Shown here piece after piece: positions 43,089 to 54,059 of a DNA stretch of 64,000 nucleotides (its first letter is position 1; every line of letters begins with the position of its first letter). Under the pieces are notes generated by a model. It saw only the letters and a list, made by a program, of their open reading frames with translations, was not told where the DNA came from and made no database searches. Position numbers and translations under genes: made by a program. Source of the stretch: Vitellaria paradoxa (lineage: Eukaryota > Streptophyta > Magnoliopsida > Ericales > Sapotaceae); contig CM034233.1 in the NCBI GenBank assembly GCA_019916065.1, forward strand, positions 54,739,947-54,803,946. Direction: 5' to 3'.

Positions 43089-45159
43089 AGGTGGACATGT
43101 AATATGAGTGATACAGTTGATATGATTATATATGCCATAGACATGTTAGATGTAATGACAATTTATATTCTAACATCTATCCCTTATCATGGATGACAAT
43201 TGAAGGATGCATGTCAAATATATCTATAGGAAGTCATGAGTTAAAAGTCACCTGCTTAACCAATCCTAAGTCATTTTCAGTCTCTAGAGCCTCTTTACTC
43301 AGGTGAATGCTTTGGATTAATAAGTGTTTGATTTCTAAGTCTGTGTCAACCCAAGTGGGTGTGTGTTCGCATGTCTAGATGTGTTGTAGCATGTTAAGCC
43401 ATGTGTAAGCATGTTAAGACATAGTGTATGGCATGTCATAGCATAGGCTAGCATAGTAAATAATGTCCTAACACAATAACATGACATGGTGGCATGGTAT
43501 ATCAAGTTAATGGCATGGTATGGCATGGCAATGCATCATGTTATCATGGTAGCATGTGAACATAGCGGCGTGTGAACGTGGCATGATATGATGGCAGTGG
43601 CATGTTGATGCTTCATGATATCATGGTATGACATTTCATGGTAGTATGTAAGTATGATATGGTATAATGTGGATGTCTTATGTATGATGTATGGGGTTTT
43701 CCTAAGTTATCTTGAGTAAATTAGATTAATATCATATATCGAGCTCGGCTCGAACTTGATTTATGATCTAGATACCTTTCATTGACAAAGTATTTTTGTT
43801 TGCATAATTGAAATTATTTTATTCTAATCATGTAAATAAATTAAATTAAAAAAATAAATTAAACATTTTCTAAAGAATGAAAATTTCTACCAACTCAAAT
43901 TTTTTCTAGAGAGAGAAAGTCTGGGGGTGTCACCCTTACCTTGAGAGCTCCAAGCGCCAAGTGTTGAATGTGAAAAGTGAACTAGGGGCCGCCTATTTAT
44001 AAGCCTTCCTACACTAAACAAAAAGTCCACCTGTGCTATGTCCACCCGAGCTTACAAGCGGAATATCTCACTTAATTTCATGGGTGAAAAATCTTGCCCA
44101 TCCTCTTGTGCAAAAAATTTTTCATGTGCATGTGGCCCTAAGCGAAAAATCTTACCCGACAACGCAAGTGGAGGATTCCTCCTATCCTCACAGGCAAAAA
44201 AATCTGCCACAAACCTAGTGGCCAATTATATGTTCAGGCCATTTCAAGAAAGTTTGGGATGCTCTTAGGAGAACATTAAACCTATTAGGTAAAAATGTAG
44301 TTCAATTTGGATTCTCTAACACTGACTTTAGTTTGTTTAAAAATTATTGCTCCGAAATAGGCTAAAATGGAGAGAGCACCTTACCTGACCCTTGTGGGCA
44401 CCACCAAGATGACTCATCTTAGTGTTTTTGGGTATAAGGAGTCCATTTGTGATGTCAATTTGACCTTTGGGAGTTTCTATTGAATAGTGGGCCATTGGTG
44501 ACTTTTTGGCCTCAATTCCTGAGGCACTTTTTGATGTTTGATTTGGTCTAGCTCAGGTGGGATGGTTACTTTAGGAATTACAACTCAATATCCCCTTTAG
44601 TTGTGGAGTCCTTCCAACTTTGTTTGGAGGCTAAATTTGTGTCCATTTCGCTAGTAGCTTCCTTTTTATCAATAGGAGCCATTTTGAGTCATCAAGGCCC
44701 AGATAACTTCTAGATTGGTATTTTTCCTATTTTGAACTTATCTCCATATCCTTTGACATGTTTTGGGATGTTATGTGTCTTCTTGTGTATTTCTTGATAG
44801 ATTTGGGTAGTTCAGTTGATTCCATCCTTTGGGTGCATTAGTAAAAGCCATTCTTAACTTTTAGACCAAATTAAGCCTTAATTTTGGACTCTTTAACTAT
44901 TTTGTTGATGCAGAAGTTGTTTATTTGATGTCTTAGACACGTCTATGTAGTTTGATAGCATTATGCCTTGATTTGGACTTTCAGCTTGACTTCTCCATTT
45001 TTTAGGGACTTAATCGTTATTTTAGTATTTGTTCGCTCTTTGTTAAAATTTAGCACTTTGACATATCATATGATTAAGTGATTTTTATCCAGCACCATTC
45101 AACTAAAAGTTTTAAATATTATAAATTTTAAATAAGGGAGCAAATTTGGGGTGTCAACA
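43089..45159 (-). repeat. probable minus-strand LTR of another Ty3/gypsy family
   Basis: On the minus strand the segment starts TGTTGACACCCC at 45159, a common plant LTR opening, and has a TATAAATA box at 43994-44003. The left boundary is not found; it may be anywhere between 43089 and 43900. No coding region is supported; the open frames at 44033-44268 overlap in two frames and look accidental. Confidence 0.5.
43370..43690. repeat. degenerate CATG/GGCATGGTA-rich repeat
   Basis: The stretch is built from loosely repeated words such as GGCATGGTATGGCATGG, CATGTTA and ATCATGGTA with no fixed period. Low-complexity minisatellite-like sequence within or next to the LTR at 43089-45159. Confidence 0.65.
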
Positions 45160-46545
45160 AAATATACAATAATTGAGTATGATCACACCCTTCCTATCTG
45201 GACATTGCTAGTTCTTAGTGATGGAAAGAATTATATTAAAAAGGCTCAATTCAATCTGCAAAACAAATCCCTAAGTAATAGCCATTTTGTTCTAATTAGA
45301 AACCAAAAGAAAAGTCTAACTAAGATGATCCATTTTCGTAGAAGACACATGGCCATACTTAGCACATGAGGCAAACCCTTTAGACCCTAGGTTTCCCCTA
45401 GTGGACAAGTAAGGTCTCATAAGGTTTGCAGTGATGCTATCCACAAACATCGACCAAGGGATGGTCTCATAGTACTACAAGTCAATCAAGCTCAACAACG
45501 GTTCAAGTTCAAAGTCCAATAAGTTATAAAGTCCAAGAATTACATATAACTTGTTAGTGCAATAAAAGACAAACGCTCATTAACTATGGAGAATTATGTG
45601 TGCAAAATTGTGTCATCCAGTTGACGAAATCACAAGAGCATGCAAGGACTTGATTTTAACTTCAAATCCTCACATAAATGCCACTCATCCAATGAACTTC
45701 ACTCAAAATAAGGGTTCACAAAATACTCATGCTAAATTGCAATCCAAGAAGCACATAACCCCGATAAAAACGCAAGTGAAGTGAATTGAAGACCAAAGTG
45801 GAATAGCCCGCAATGAAAGTTCCAATGCCTTATTAAATAATACACCACACAACTAGCATGAAAGAAATATATGCACAAAACTAGAGCTGCTCACTTAGAG
45901 TCTGCTAGGTCTTTGCACTAATTGTAACTTGGTTATGGGAGTTGGCTAGATAATAAAGGATAGAGAATTCAAAGTACATGTCTTAGGATAAGAATGTAAG
46001 AGTGCAACACAAATCCACACGAATTCATTTTCCTTCCCATACCCCAACCAACACCAGTCAAGAAGCTTTATTTTAATAATTATTTTACTACTTTTTGGGA
46101 CAAACCAATTATTGCCAAGATAAGCATGGTCCCATAAATGAATGTACATTTTTTTTTAAAATAATAACAACTAACCGCTACTCATTTGTATAACCAACCA
46201 CTACTCACAACTAACCATTACTCAAAACTTCCCAAGACACAATAGGGTGAGGCTAAATATGTAAGAGGTCTAATAAAGGTGAATGTGTGGTGAGAACAAA
46301 AGAAATTCATAGACTGTATTTATAGGTTTCAAGTTGACTCCCGGGGTAATTTGTATAATAAGAAAGGACAAAGGCCCAAAAGATAAAAAATGGCTTAACA
46401 TTATTCTCCAAGTTCGCAACAACTCATAAAGTGCAAAGAGTACTCATGCAAGTAAGTGTGATGAGTGTGTGTATTGAAACCAAGTGCAATATTAGTGACA
46501 CTACACAATCAAATGTGAGATGAAATGAAACTAATATGATAATAT
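45160..46545 (-). repeat. Athila 3'-UTR remnant F, first part
   Basis: The minus strand matches the 3' UTR of element D and B in order: a degenerate polypurine end with the CATTGCTAG half-hairpin (45203), the CTAGGGGAAACC phrase (45390), a GTCAAG...CAAGCTC segment, a short poly-T tract at 46149 and CAACTCATAAAGTGC at 46423. It is truncated by the neighbouring LTR at 45159 and interrupted at about 46545. The second part is at 50225-50850. Confidence 0.7.
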
Positions 46546-46713
46546 ACAACTAGAGCTAACAAATGGGCAAGTCTAAGTTGAGTCAAAAACGGTTGAACTC
46601 AGTCATACCTATTTAATAATGTGTTATTATTGAGCGGGTTAGATACGAATTATGTTAAACCCAATTATACGCATTTAATAATACTTTAGTTTTTTAATAT
46701 TTAATTTGGTAGT

Positions 46714-48297
46714 TGACCGACCCTAAAAAGTGTTTCGGGTTCTACCTCTCAAGTGCAAGAGGGCAGTCGTAGTTTTAAAACTCGGTGAGTCCGAGGTCGA
46801 ATCCACAGGGAGGGCTTTGTTAAAAGCTCTATACTTGTTCTCTTAATTAGCAAGTGAACCTAAATTAATTTAAACTAATTTTTTTAGCAACTCAAACTTT
46901 TGTTTTAGATTCTAAATGAAAGAAATTCAATTTAATTTAAAAATGCAAACAAAGCATCTACTCTAAATTCTAAAGCGAATAAATCAACTCATAAATTAAA
47001 TTAAATCACAAGCATAATACTAAAAAGGTTCTTGATCCAACTTTCAAGTCCGGGTAGTTCACTAATTTGCCTTAGGGTGTGTTTGTTTGAAGAACAGGGT
47101 TTAATTTGAAAGGTTTTAAAAATGTTATAATCAAAGGTCAGTGCCAGTGATCTCAAGCGGATATGGTTAAAGACCTTTGTTTCCTAGGGTTTTTCAATTA
47201 AACTCCAAAAATTAATAAAAATCTAATTTTTAAGACTATTCGAAAGTATTTGATGATTGGTTACGAAAATCCATACCAGTGATCTCACACGGATTTGGTT
47301 AAGGGTTTTCGTATTCGAATGTTTTCGAAATAGAAAAAAAATAGATTTGTGAAAGATAAATTCCTTCGCGAAAGGTTTCGCAACCTACGCGAAGGGTCTC
47401 GAAACCTATGCGAAGGGTTTCGAAACCTACGCGAAGGGTCTCGAAGCCTACGCGAAGGGTTTCGCAACCTACGTGAAGGGAATACGAACACCCCAAGGCT
47501 TTTCGTGAACTACCCTTTCTTGATTCGTTGAATCAAGAACTAGGGTTTTACGCTAAAACTACTTTAAGCATCTTAAAAACAATCAAATAGCATTCAATCA
47601 TACGAAAAGAGAATTGAAACAAGAAAAACATGATATTACGAAACAAATCGAAATAAAACGAAGTAGATTAAAGTGTAACTTACAACGTAAAGCGAATGTA
47701 AAAGATGAAGTGAAAAATCACTACAAAGACGACGATGAAAGCTCCAATAAAAACCATGAATCCACGCATGCAAGCTAAAAACCTAATCTAAAAACTCTCA
47801 AAATTCTATTCTAACACTTAATTGAAGGTACAAAAATAAAAAGGGGCTTTTTTTTCCCTTGGCCGTGCAATAGCTCTTTATATAGATGCCACAAAACCCT
47901 AGAAGAGGAGCTTTCACGCGGCTATTGTAAATCACGGATGGTCCCGACCGTCTGGAGAGGGGGTCGGGACCGTCTGAAGTTTTAAACTTTCTGTGGTCCT
48001 GACCGTCTAGGTGACGGTGGGGACCGTCTAGTTTTTCCTTCTTTGCTTTCTTTCTTTATCTTGGTTGGGTCTTTGGGCTAGTCTTTTCCATCGAAGATGA
48101 GGTTCGAACCATGACTTTTTCTGTCTTCTTGGCCCTCTCCATAGCTATAGACTTCGACATCCTTGCCCTTTTTCCTACAAATAAAATAATAAAAGTATAA
48201 GTAACACAATAATACTAAAACTTCAACTTTACTTATTTTAATGCATGAATAAGTGTTGAGTTAGGGAGTTTGTAATTACACTTTTCAAGTGTAATCA
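46714..48297 (-). repeat. solo LTR of element-B type with 5-bp duplications
   Basis: This 1584-bp LTR reads TGATTACACTTG...GGTCGGTCA on the minus strand and is bounded by GTAGT at 46709-46713 and again at 48298-48302. No internal sequence is attached on either side. It keeps the end hairpin, the U3 GGTCGGGACC words (47940-48030), TATA (47877-47884), the acceptor-like TTTGTAG (48175-48180) and the TCACTGGTA pair. A solo LTR arises by recombination between the two LTRs of one insertion. Confidence 0.92.
47355..47480. repeat. 22-bp palindromic tandem repeat inside the solo LTR
   Basis: Five to six units of a CCTACGCGAAGGGTTTCG-type sequence, period about 22, occupy a place where LTR B has only one and a half units. 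Each unit contains GCGAAGGG and related inverted words. The Arg/Leu-rich open frames on both strands are by-products. Confidence 0.85.
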
Positions 48298-48340
48298 GTA
48301 GTAAGAAATTTAGTTAATTTAAAATTTTTTAGACAATAAG

Positions 48341-49560
48341 GCCCCGCTTGGTAATGTTTTTGTTTACTATTTTCTATTTATATTTACAGATTTTTTAAAA
48401 CAGGCAACAAAAAAAAGTGTGTTTATTAAATTTATTTTTATCTTTTTGTTTTCAAAAAAATAAAAACTTGAATAGAAAAATGTAAATTAAAAAAAGTGAC
48501 TTCACTCTTTTTTTTCTTGTTACAAATATTTTTTTAATTTTAACACTGTCTATTTTTGTAGTATCACATTAAAATGTATTATTTTATTCAAATAATTTAT
48601 TAAACTAAAATTATTTTTCATAAAAAATATAATTAAATTAATTAATTAATTTAAAGAATAAATAGTATAATTCAACTAATTAAATTAATTTAAATAATTA
48701 TTGTTAATTTTAATTATAATAATTTAACCAAATATATTTTATATTAATTTAATTTTAATTATTTTTTAATTTAATCAATTTAATTTAATTATTTTAAAAA
48801 TAAATAATTAATTTAAATTAATTAATTTAAATTAAATAGTTAAAATACAAAAATAATTAATGCAAAAATAATTATTTTAAAAATAAATAAATAATTTAAT
48901 TAAATTTAATTATATAATTAAAATCAAAATAATATGATATATATTTTTTTAAATTATTTTTAGTAAATAATATAGTTAAATTAATTAGTATGGCATATAT
49001 TTATTAGATTATTTTTAATTAATTAATTAAATGAATTCAAAAAATAAATAATATAATTGAATTAATTAAGTTAAATTAAATAATTATAATTACTTACGGA
49101 TGTACGCATGCGGTCGGAGAACACTTTAGGGGTGAAACACCCATCTGAGCAAGTGGGGTCAATAGTTCTATTAATTCAATTATTTAATTTAATTTATTTA
49201 ATTAAATTAATCTGAGATATATTTTATTAAATTATTTTTAATAAATAATATAGTTAAATTATATTTAATATATTTTAGTCTTATTGAATTAAATTATTTT
49301 CATAATATTATTTATTGAATTAATATATTTATTTAATTAATTATTAAATTAATACAAAATATAAATTTAGTTAATTTTTTAAAAAATTAATAAAGTTAAA
49401 TATTTTATTGAAATAGAAATTAATTATTGTAACAAAATTGAATTTACAAACATGGTTTCAATTTTTGATTTACGAAAAAAAATGACAACAAAAAACAAAA
49501 ACAAGAAAATATAAACAAATAAATGTAAACAAAAAAACAGTTACATTATCAAATGAGTTC
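48341..49560. mobile_element. decayed hAT/MITE-like DNA element
   Basis: The left end GCCCCGCTTGGTAATG followed by TTTTTGTTTAC is mirrored at the right by GTAAACAAAAAAACAG and TTACATTATCAAATGAGTTC, giving imperfect terminal inverted repeats of about 30 bases of a type common in plant genomes. The interior is almost only A and T (TTAATTAA words) except a short GC islet at 49095-49160. No transposase. No clear 8-bp duplication was found. Confidence 0.5.
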
Positions 49561-50224
49561 TAATTAAATATTGGTTTTATTGTAGACGTAGGTGTTGTTT
49601 GAATTTTTTTTATATTTAAATGTTTTTGTGAATTATAAATTTGTGGTTGTATTTTAAAATTTTGTTAATATAAGTTATTAACAAAGAAAATATTAATTAT
49701 TCTTAAATTTAAAATAAATAATGTCGCTATTATATATATAAAAATATATATATATATATGCATTTATGCATTGAATTGTTACCTATTAAATAATAATAAT
49801 ATATTACTTACCAAAATAATAATAATAATAATAAGATATTGAACTATGGGAATATAAATGGTGGCCAAAGTATCTTAGCGAGAAATGTTTTTCTACAATA
49901 TATATATATATATTCTATCAAATTGATGTATTAGTTCTGTAATGGATATGTAAATATATATATTATCAAAATGAAAAAATATCACTCTTAATTTTTTCTT
50001 GAAAGGTATTTGTTGGAAAGTATTTACGTATTATCAAGATTAGATTAAATTTGAAATTAGTATTTGTTCTAACTAGCGAAAAATAATTGAATATTTAATG
50101 AGTTGTATCCTTAGCTCATTTAAACCCAATAATCTAATATGTATTATTTTATTTGCCCAATTATATCTGCTAATGATGTTAATTTAAATTTAATTGGGCA
50201 AATTAAAGGGTTTAAGTAATCACT
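49561..50224. other. AT-rich interval with microsatellites
   Basis: Contains (TA)n at 49731-49760 and 49899-49912 and (AAT)n at 49788-49835. A TTTGCCCAATTA...TAATTGGGCAAA inverted pair lies at 50150-50208. It is part of the insertion that splits remnant F. No gene. Confidence 0.6.
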
Positions 50225-50850
50225 ATCACCTCTATAACCCATCGAGAATAAAAAATTAGTCTTTAAAGCTCACAAGATGTGGGCTAATAGTCTCCACCTA
50301 AGTCCAATCGTGCTCAATTGGTCAAAGCTGATGAATTCCACTCCTAAGTGCACATTTTTCTCCAAAAGTATCAAAATGTCATGTTCAAAGGCACAAGGAA
50401 GCAATAAACTAAACTTGGACTAGACACCTTATAAAACGTTGAATAAGAACTATCTCTCACTTTTCATAACCAGCACCACATGAAAATCAAACCAAAAGGA
50501 CACATACAAGGCCAAGAATGTACTAAGGTCATGCCTTGAAGCTCAAATATGTTCAAAAATTAAAAATTTTGTAATTTTTGGCACAAAAATCATTATGCAA
50601 ACTTTGTTCCCTAACTTAAAATAAACATTAATTATTCTTAATGTGAGAACCATGAAACAAATGTGGGCCCATAGTATGCTATAGTGAGCATAATGAAGAG
50701 CATGAGTCAATGATCATTTGAGGCACCAATCATAACAAAGCGGAAATCCAACCAAGCAAGCATTCATTATTCAAATCATTTAAGACATCACCTAAAACAC
50801 CTTAACCTAGATTCTATAACGCTCCCAACAACAAGCATACATATCTAAAA
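50225..50850 (-). repeat. Athila 3'-UTR remnant F, second part
   Basis: The minus strand resumes similarity to the 3' UTR of D at AAAGCTCAC (50262) and runs through the CCAAAAGGACA, AAACATTAATTATTCTTAATGT (decayed internal hairpin, 50626) and ACACCTTAACCTAGATTCTA (decayed internal polypurine site, 50803) blocks. The same order occurs at 57880-58440. Confidence 0.65.
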
Positions 50851-52535
50851 ATTAATAAAAGTTAACAGAAGTTTGTAAATTTTGCATTTTCCAATCAGAC
50901 ACATGGAAAACAAAAACAAAAATGAGTAAAAGTTAATAAAAATTTGTAAAAGTCAGCAAGTTTTGGAGAACCAAATACCGTTATCTATACAATAATAAAT
51001 GAAACACCAGTATGTTTGTATGGAGAGAAATGAGAAAAAAATAAGAGAAAAGAAAAGATTTTAAATCTTAACACTTGTTTGTGAGTTTTTTGGGAAAGAA
51101 AAGAAAATAAATGGGAAAAAATGGAAATAAAAGTGAGTGGTTAGTTTTTAAAATTTTCATCCTCCCAAAAGTAGAAAGAAATGAAGAGATGACAGTTTAA
51201 TGAAATTTTTAGAATGACACATTGGCCCATGCAATAAAGAGTAAGAAAAAAATTACAAACATGTCTTACTGTGAAGTAAATCCTTTTAATTTTTTCACTT
51301 TAGTAGATTTTACTAATCCTCCCAAACTTCATCCTTTCATCCCCTTTCTAGCTGTTTACAGCCTAGGTAAGTTTTTTTTTTTTAATAACATCATACTATG
51401 TTTTTTTTTCATTTTTTTTGTTTGATAATATTTTAAGGTAATTCATTCATATATTTGTATATATCAAGCTTAATTAGTTTAGATCACTCTGGTTTTATCT
51501 TCCTATAGATATGTCTATGTATTCCAATTGTTTCAAGATACATACATATATTTTTTTTTAATTATAGAGTTTTGCATTGGAGTTTATTTCTTTCTTTCTT
51601 TCTTTTTTTTTTTTTTGGCACTTTTGTGTAGCACTTTATTTGCACTTTTTTTTAGTATTATTTTTTGTACTTTTTTTCATCTTCCTATATATATTGATGA
51701 TGGCTTCATTGAGTATTTTGTTTTGGGTATTGAAAAACCTATGATTTTGTAGAGCTTAAGAATGTTTAGTTTTTTTTCATGGGGAAACGAACTTTTGAGA
51801 TGTTGAACTATTATGATATTTTGGATTATGAATTTTAATTTCATGTTTTTAGTATTATAAATTTGTGATGTGTAATCTTAATTATTATTTTAGGGCTATA
51901 TTTTTTATTTTTTTCTTTTAATGGCTAGCTTATTTTGTGTTAACATCTTTTATGTCTTGATTTTTGTGTAGACTCAACATGAATAAAGATAGAGAAGTAG
52001 AAATCAATAGAAAAATCCAATTAGTCTTTCATGAAATCATATTTTGTATTGGTTCTTATGTATCAAACTTGGATTTTGTATGTAGTCAGGAATGAGCTCT
52101 TGTTAGAGTTATAAATTGGGGTAAATTAATTTCTTAATTTATTATTATTGCTATTCTTTAGTTAGGTGAAATCATGTTTGCATTTATTTTTAATCATTTC
52201 AAGATGGAACCATTTAGTCTTATTCGATGTGCTAATACAGGGAGATTTATTTATTGATAATATAAGGGTATAGTAATAAAATAACAATAGACAATTTTTT
52301 TTTTCAATTCTTCTCAAGTCATAAACAAGAAGAATGAAATCAATTATTTTTTCTCTTCCAAACTCTCAAAGAAATGAAAAGAAAACTATTATCATTTTTT
52401 TCTTTTCTCTTCTCTCCTAATTAATGTCTTATTTTCTTTTCTTTTCTCTCTTAAACTCGTAAATGGAGCCAAAAAATAAATGAAGCTTCTATTTTGGTGA
52501 AGCCAAAAATTTAATGAAACTTCTATTTTGGGAAA
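50851..52535. other. AT-rich noncoding interval
   Basis: Poly-T and TTTC runs dominate (51370-51420, 51590-51670). GGGAAAGAAAAGAAAATAAATGGG (51091) has a loose reverse-complement partner at 52430-52470, which may mark ends of an old DNA element, but this is weak. Open frames at 51222 and 51528 are low-complexity and not supported. Confidence 0.5.
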
Positions 52536-52739
52536 GAGGGGAGGCTAACATCACAAAAAGTGGTGTCAACCCCATGATATCAATGTTAAAAGTCGTCCGA
52601 TCTTGATCAAGTGGTTCACAATAAAAACAAGTTTAAAAATTTTAAGCGAAAAATTTTGAATTTATTTTTGTTGTGAACCATCCGATTTTGATCGGACAGC
52701 TCACAATCTCGATGTCATGTGATGTTAGCCCCCTATCCC
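52536..52739. mobile_element. foldback MITE
   Basis: Left end GAGGGGAGGCTAACATCAC pairs with right end GTGATGTTAGCCCCCTAT. Inner arms GTCCGATCTTGATCAAGTGG and GGTTCACAATAAAAAC also pair with their right-hand partners, so nearly the whole 204 bases can fold into one hairpin. No coding capacity. A target duplication is not clear. Confidence 0.7.
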
Positions 52740-54059
52740 TATTTTTGTAAAACTTTTTAATTTCTCAAAATATATTTCAACTTTCCATCTAATTTAAATA
52801 TTAAATTAAATAACTTCTAAAACTATCCCTAATTAAGTCATTTTACAGATTTCAAATTTTTAATCACTACGTTTTTTATTTTCTACTTTTTAAAACCTTA
52901 ATTAAAAGACATAAAATTTTCTTCCATTTTCGTGCTTGATTTTTTGATTTGGAGCAAATAAAAAGAAAAAAAAATATGAATCAAGGAATCCTAATTTTGT
53001 TTTAATTTTCCCTTTAATTTCTCTTATTTTTTCTTTTTCTTAATGAAGAAACAATGCATTTAATTTTGTCATTTTTCACATATTTTATAATTCTTTTTTT
53101 GCAAAAAATAAAATAAATACTTGATTTTTGGATTTGGAGTGAATAAAAAGAAAAAATTTTAAATCAAGGAATTCTAATTGTTTTTATTTTTCCTCTTGTT
53201 TTTCTTATTTTATCTTTTTCTTTTAAAGAAACAATCAAAGTCTACATTTAATTTAGTCATTTTTCACATATTTTATGTATTTTTGTTAAAAGGATAAAAA
53301 TATATATTTAGAGAATATTTTCTTAAAAACATACTTGATAGAAAATAAAAATAATAAAATTTAATTTTAAAAAATAATAAAATATGTTTTAGTATGGCTA
53401 GAAATTTTCTAAAAGTCATTGATTATTCTATGTTTCTTTATGATATTTTAGAAACTATGAGAATTTTTAAGAAGTGTTTAGGGTATTCTAGAACTTATGG
53501 GAATTTATAGAAGTGTGTCAATATTGTAAAGAATATTAGAATCTTTATGTGTATTATAAATATCTTAGATATTTTGATAGATGATTCTAGAGGGAAAATT
53601 CTAATCGTTGGATTAAATCAATCTACACCATCCATTAAAAAAGTAAAGGAATATAAATAGGAATATAATTTATTTATCGAACTGTATTTCAAGCATTCAA
53701 GTGAGTTACTAAATAAATAATTCAAAAAAAATTGTGTGTTTAAGTCTTACACAGGTCAAAGAATTTATTAGTAACTACCACTTAGTTAAATAAATTTATT
53801 TTTTTATTTTTTATATTCGTTAAATGCCCTTTTTAGATACCTACCATCTTTATATTTTTTTTTTGTCTTTTTAAAATTTCACATAATTACAAACTATTTA
53901 CTTAAATGCAATTAAAAAAATCTAATATTTTATACGTATTTCAATATTTTTTATTTTAAATTTATTTAGTAATTTATTTAAAATTTAAAAAATATTTGTT
54001 AAAAAGGAAAAAAAATCACAAATAGTGTGTGCATTGACATTTAGTAATCTGTATTATAA
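52740..54059. other. AT-rich interval with a 185-bp tandem duplication
   Basis: Units at about 52935-53118 and 53120-53300 share CTTGATTTTTTGATTTGGAG, AAATCAAGGAAT and GTCATTTTTCACATATTTTAT in order. The remainder has no gene; short TTTAG and TATTTT runs dominate. Confidence 0.65.

Noticed and set aside
44033..44268. Two overlapping frames with repeated K-S-Y/C-P words
   Set aside because: Two frames over the same bases inside a probable LTR; no recognisable product.
43089..45159. 3' LTR of element A or the other half of element G
   Set aside because: The ends (TGTTGACACCCC on the minus strand) and content do not match LTR A or LTR G, so it was treated as another family.
47285..47531. Arg-rich repeat proteins on both strands, and a CRISPR-like look
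   Set aside because: They arise from a 22-bp tandem repeat inside an LTR; there are no unique spacers of constant length and this is eukaryotic DNA.
51222..51752. Two Phe-rich ORFs
   Set aside because: Homopolymer T runs explain them; no start context, conservation or domain.
51060..52470. DNA transposon bounded by GAAAAGAAAATAAA-type ends
   Set aside because: The inverted match is short and low-complexity; no target duplication or transposase.
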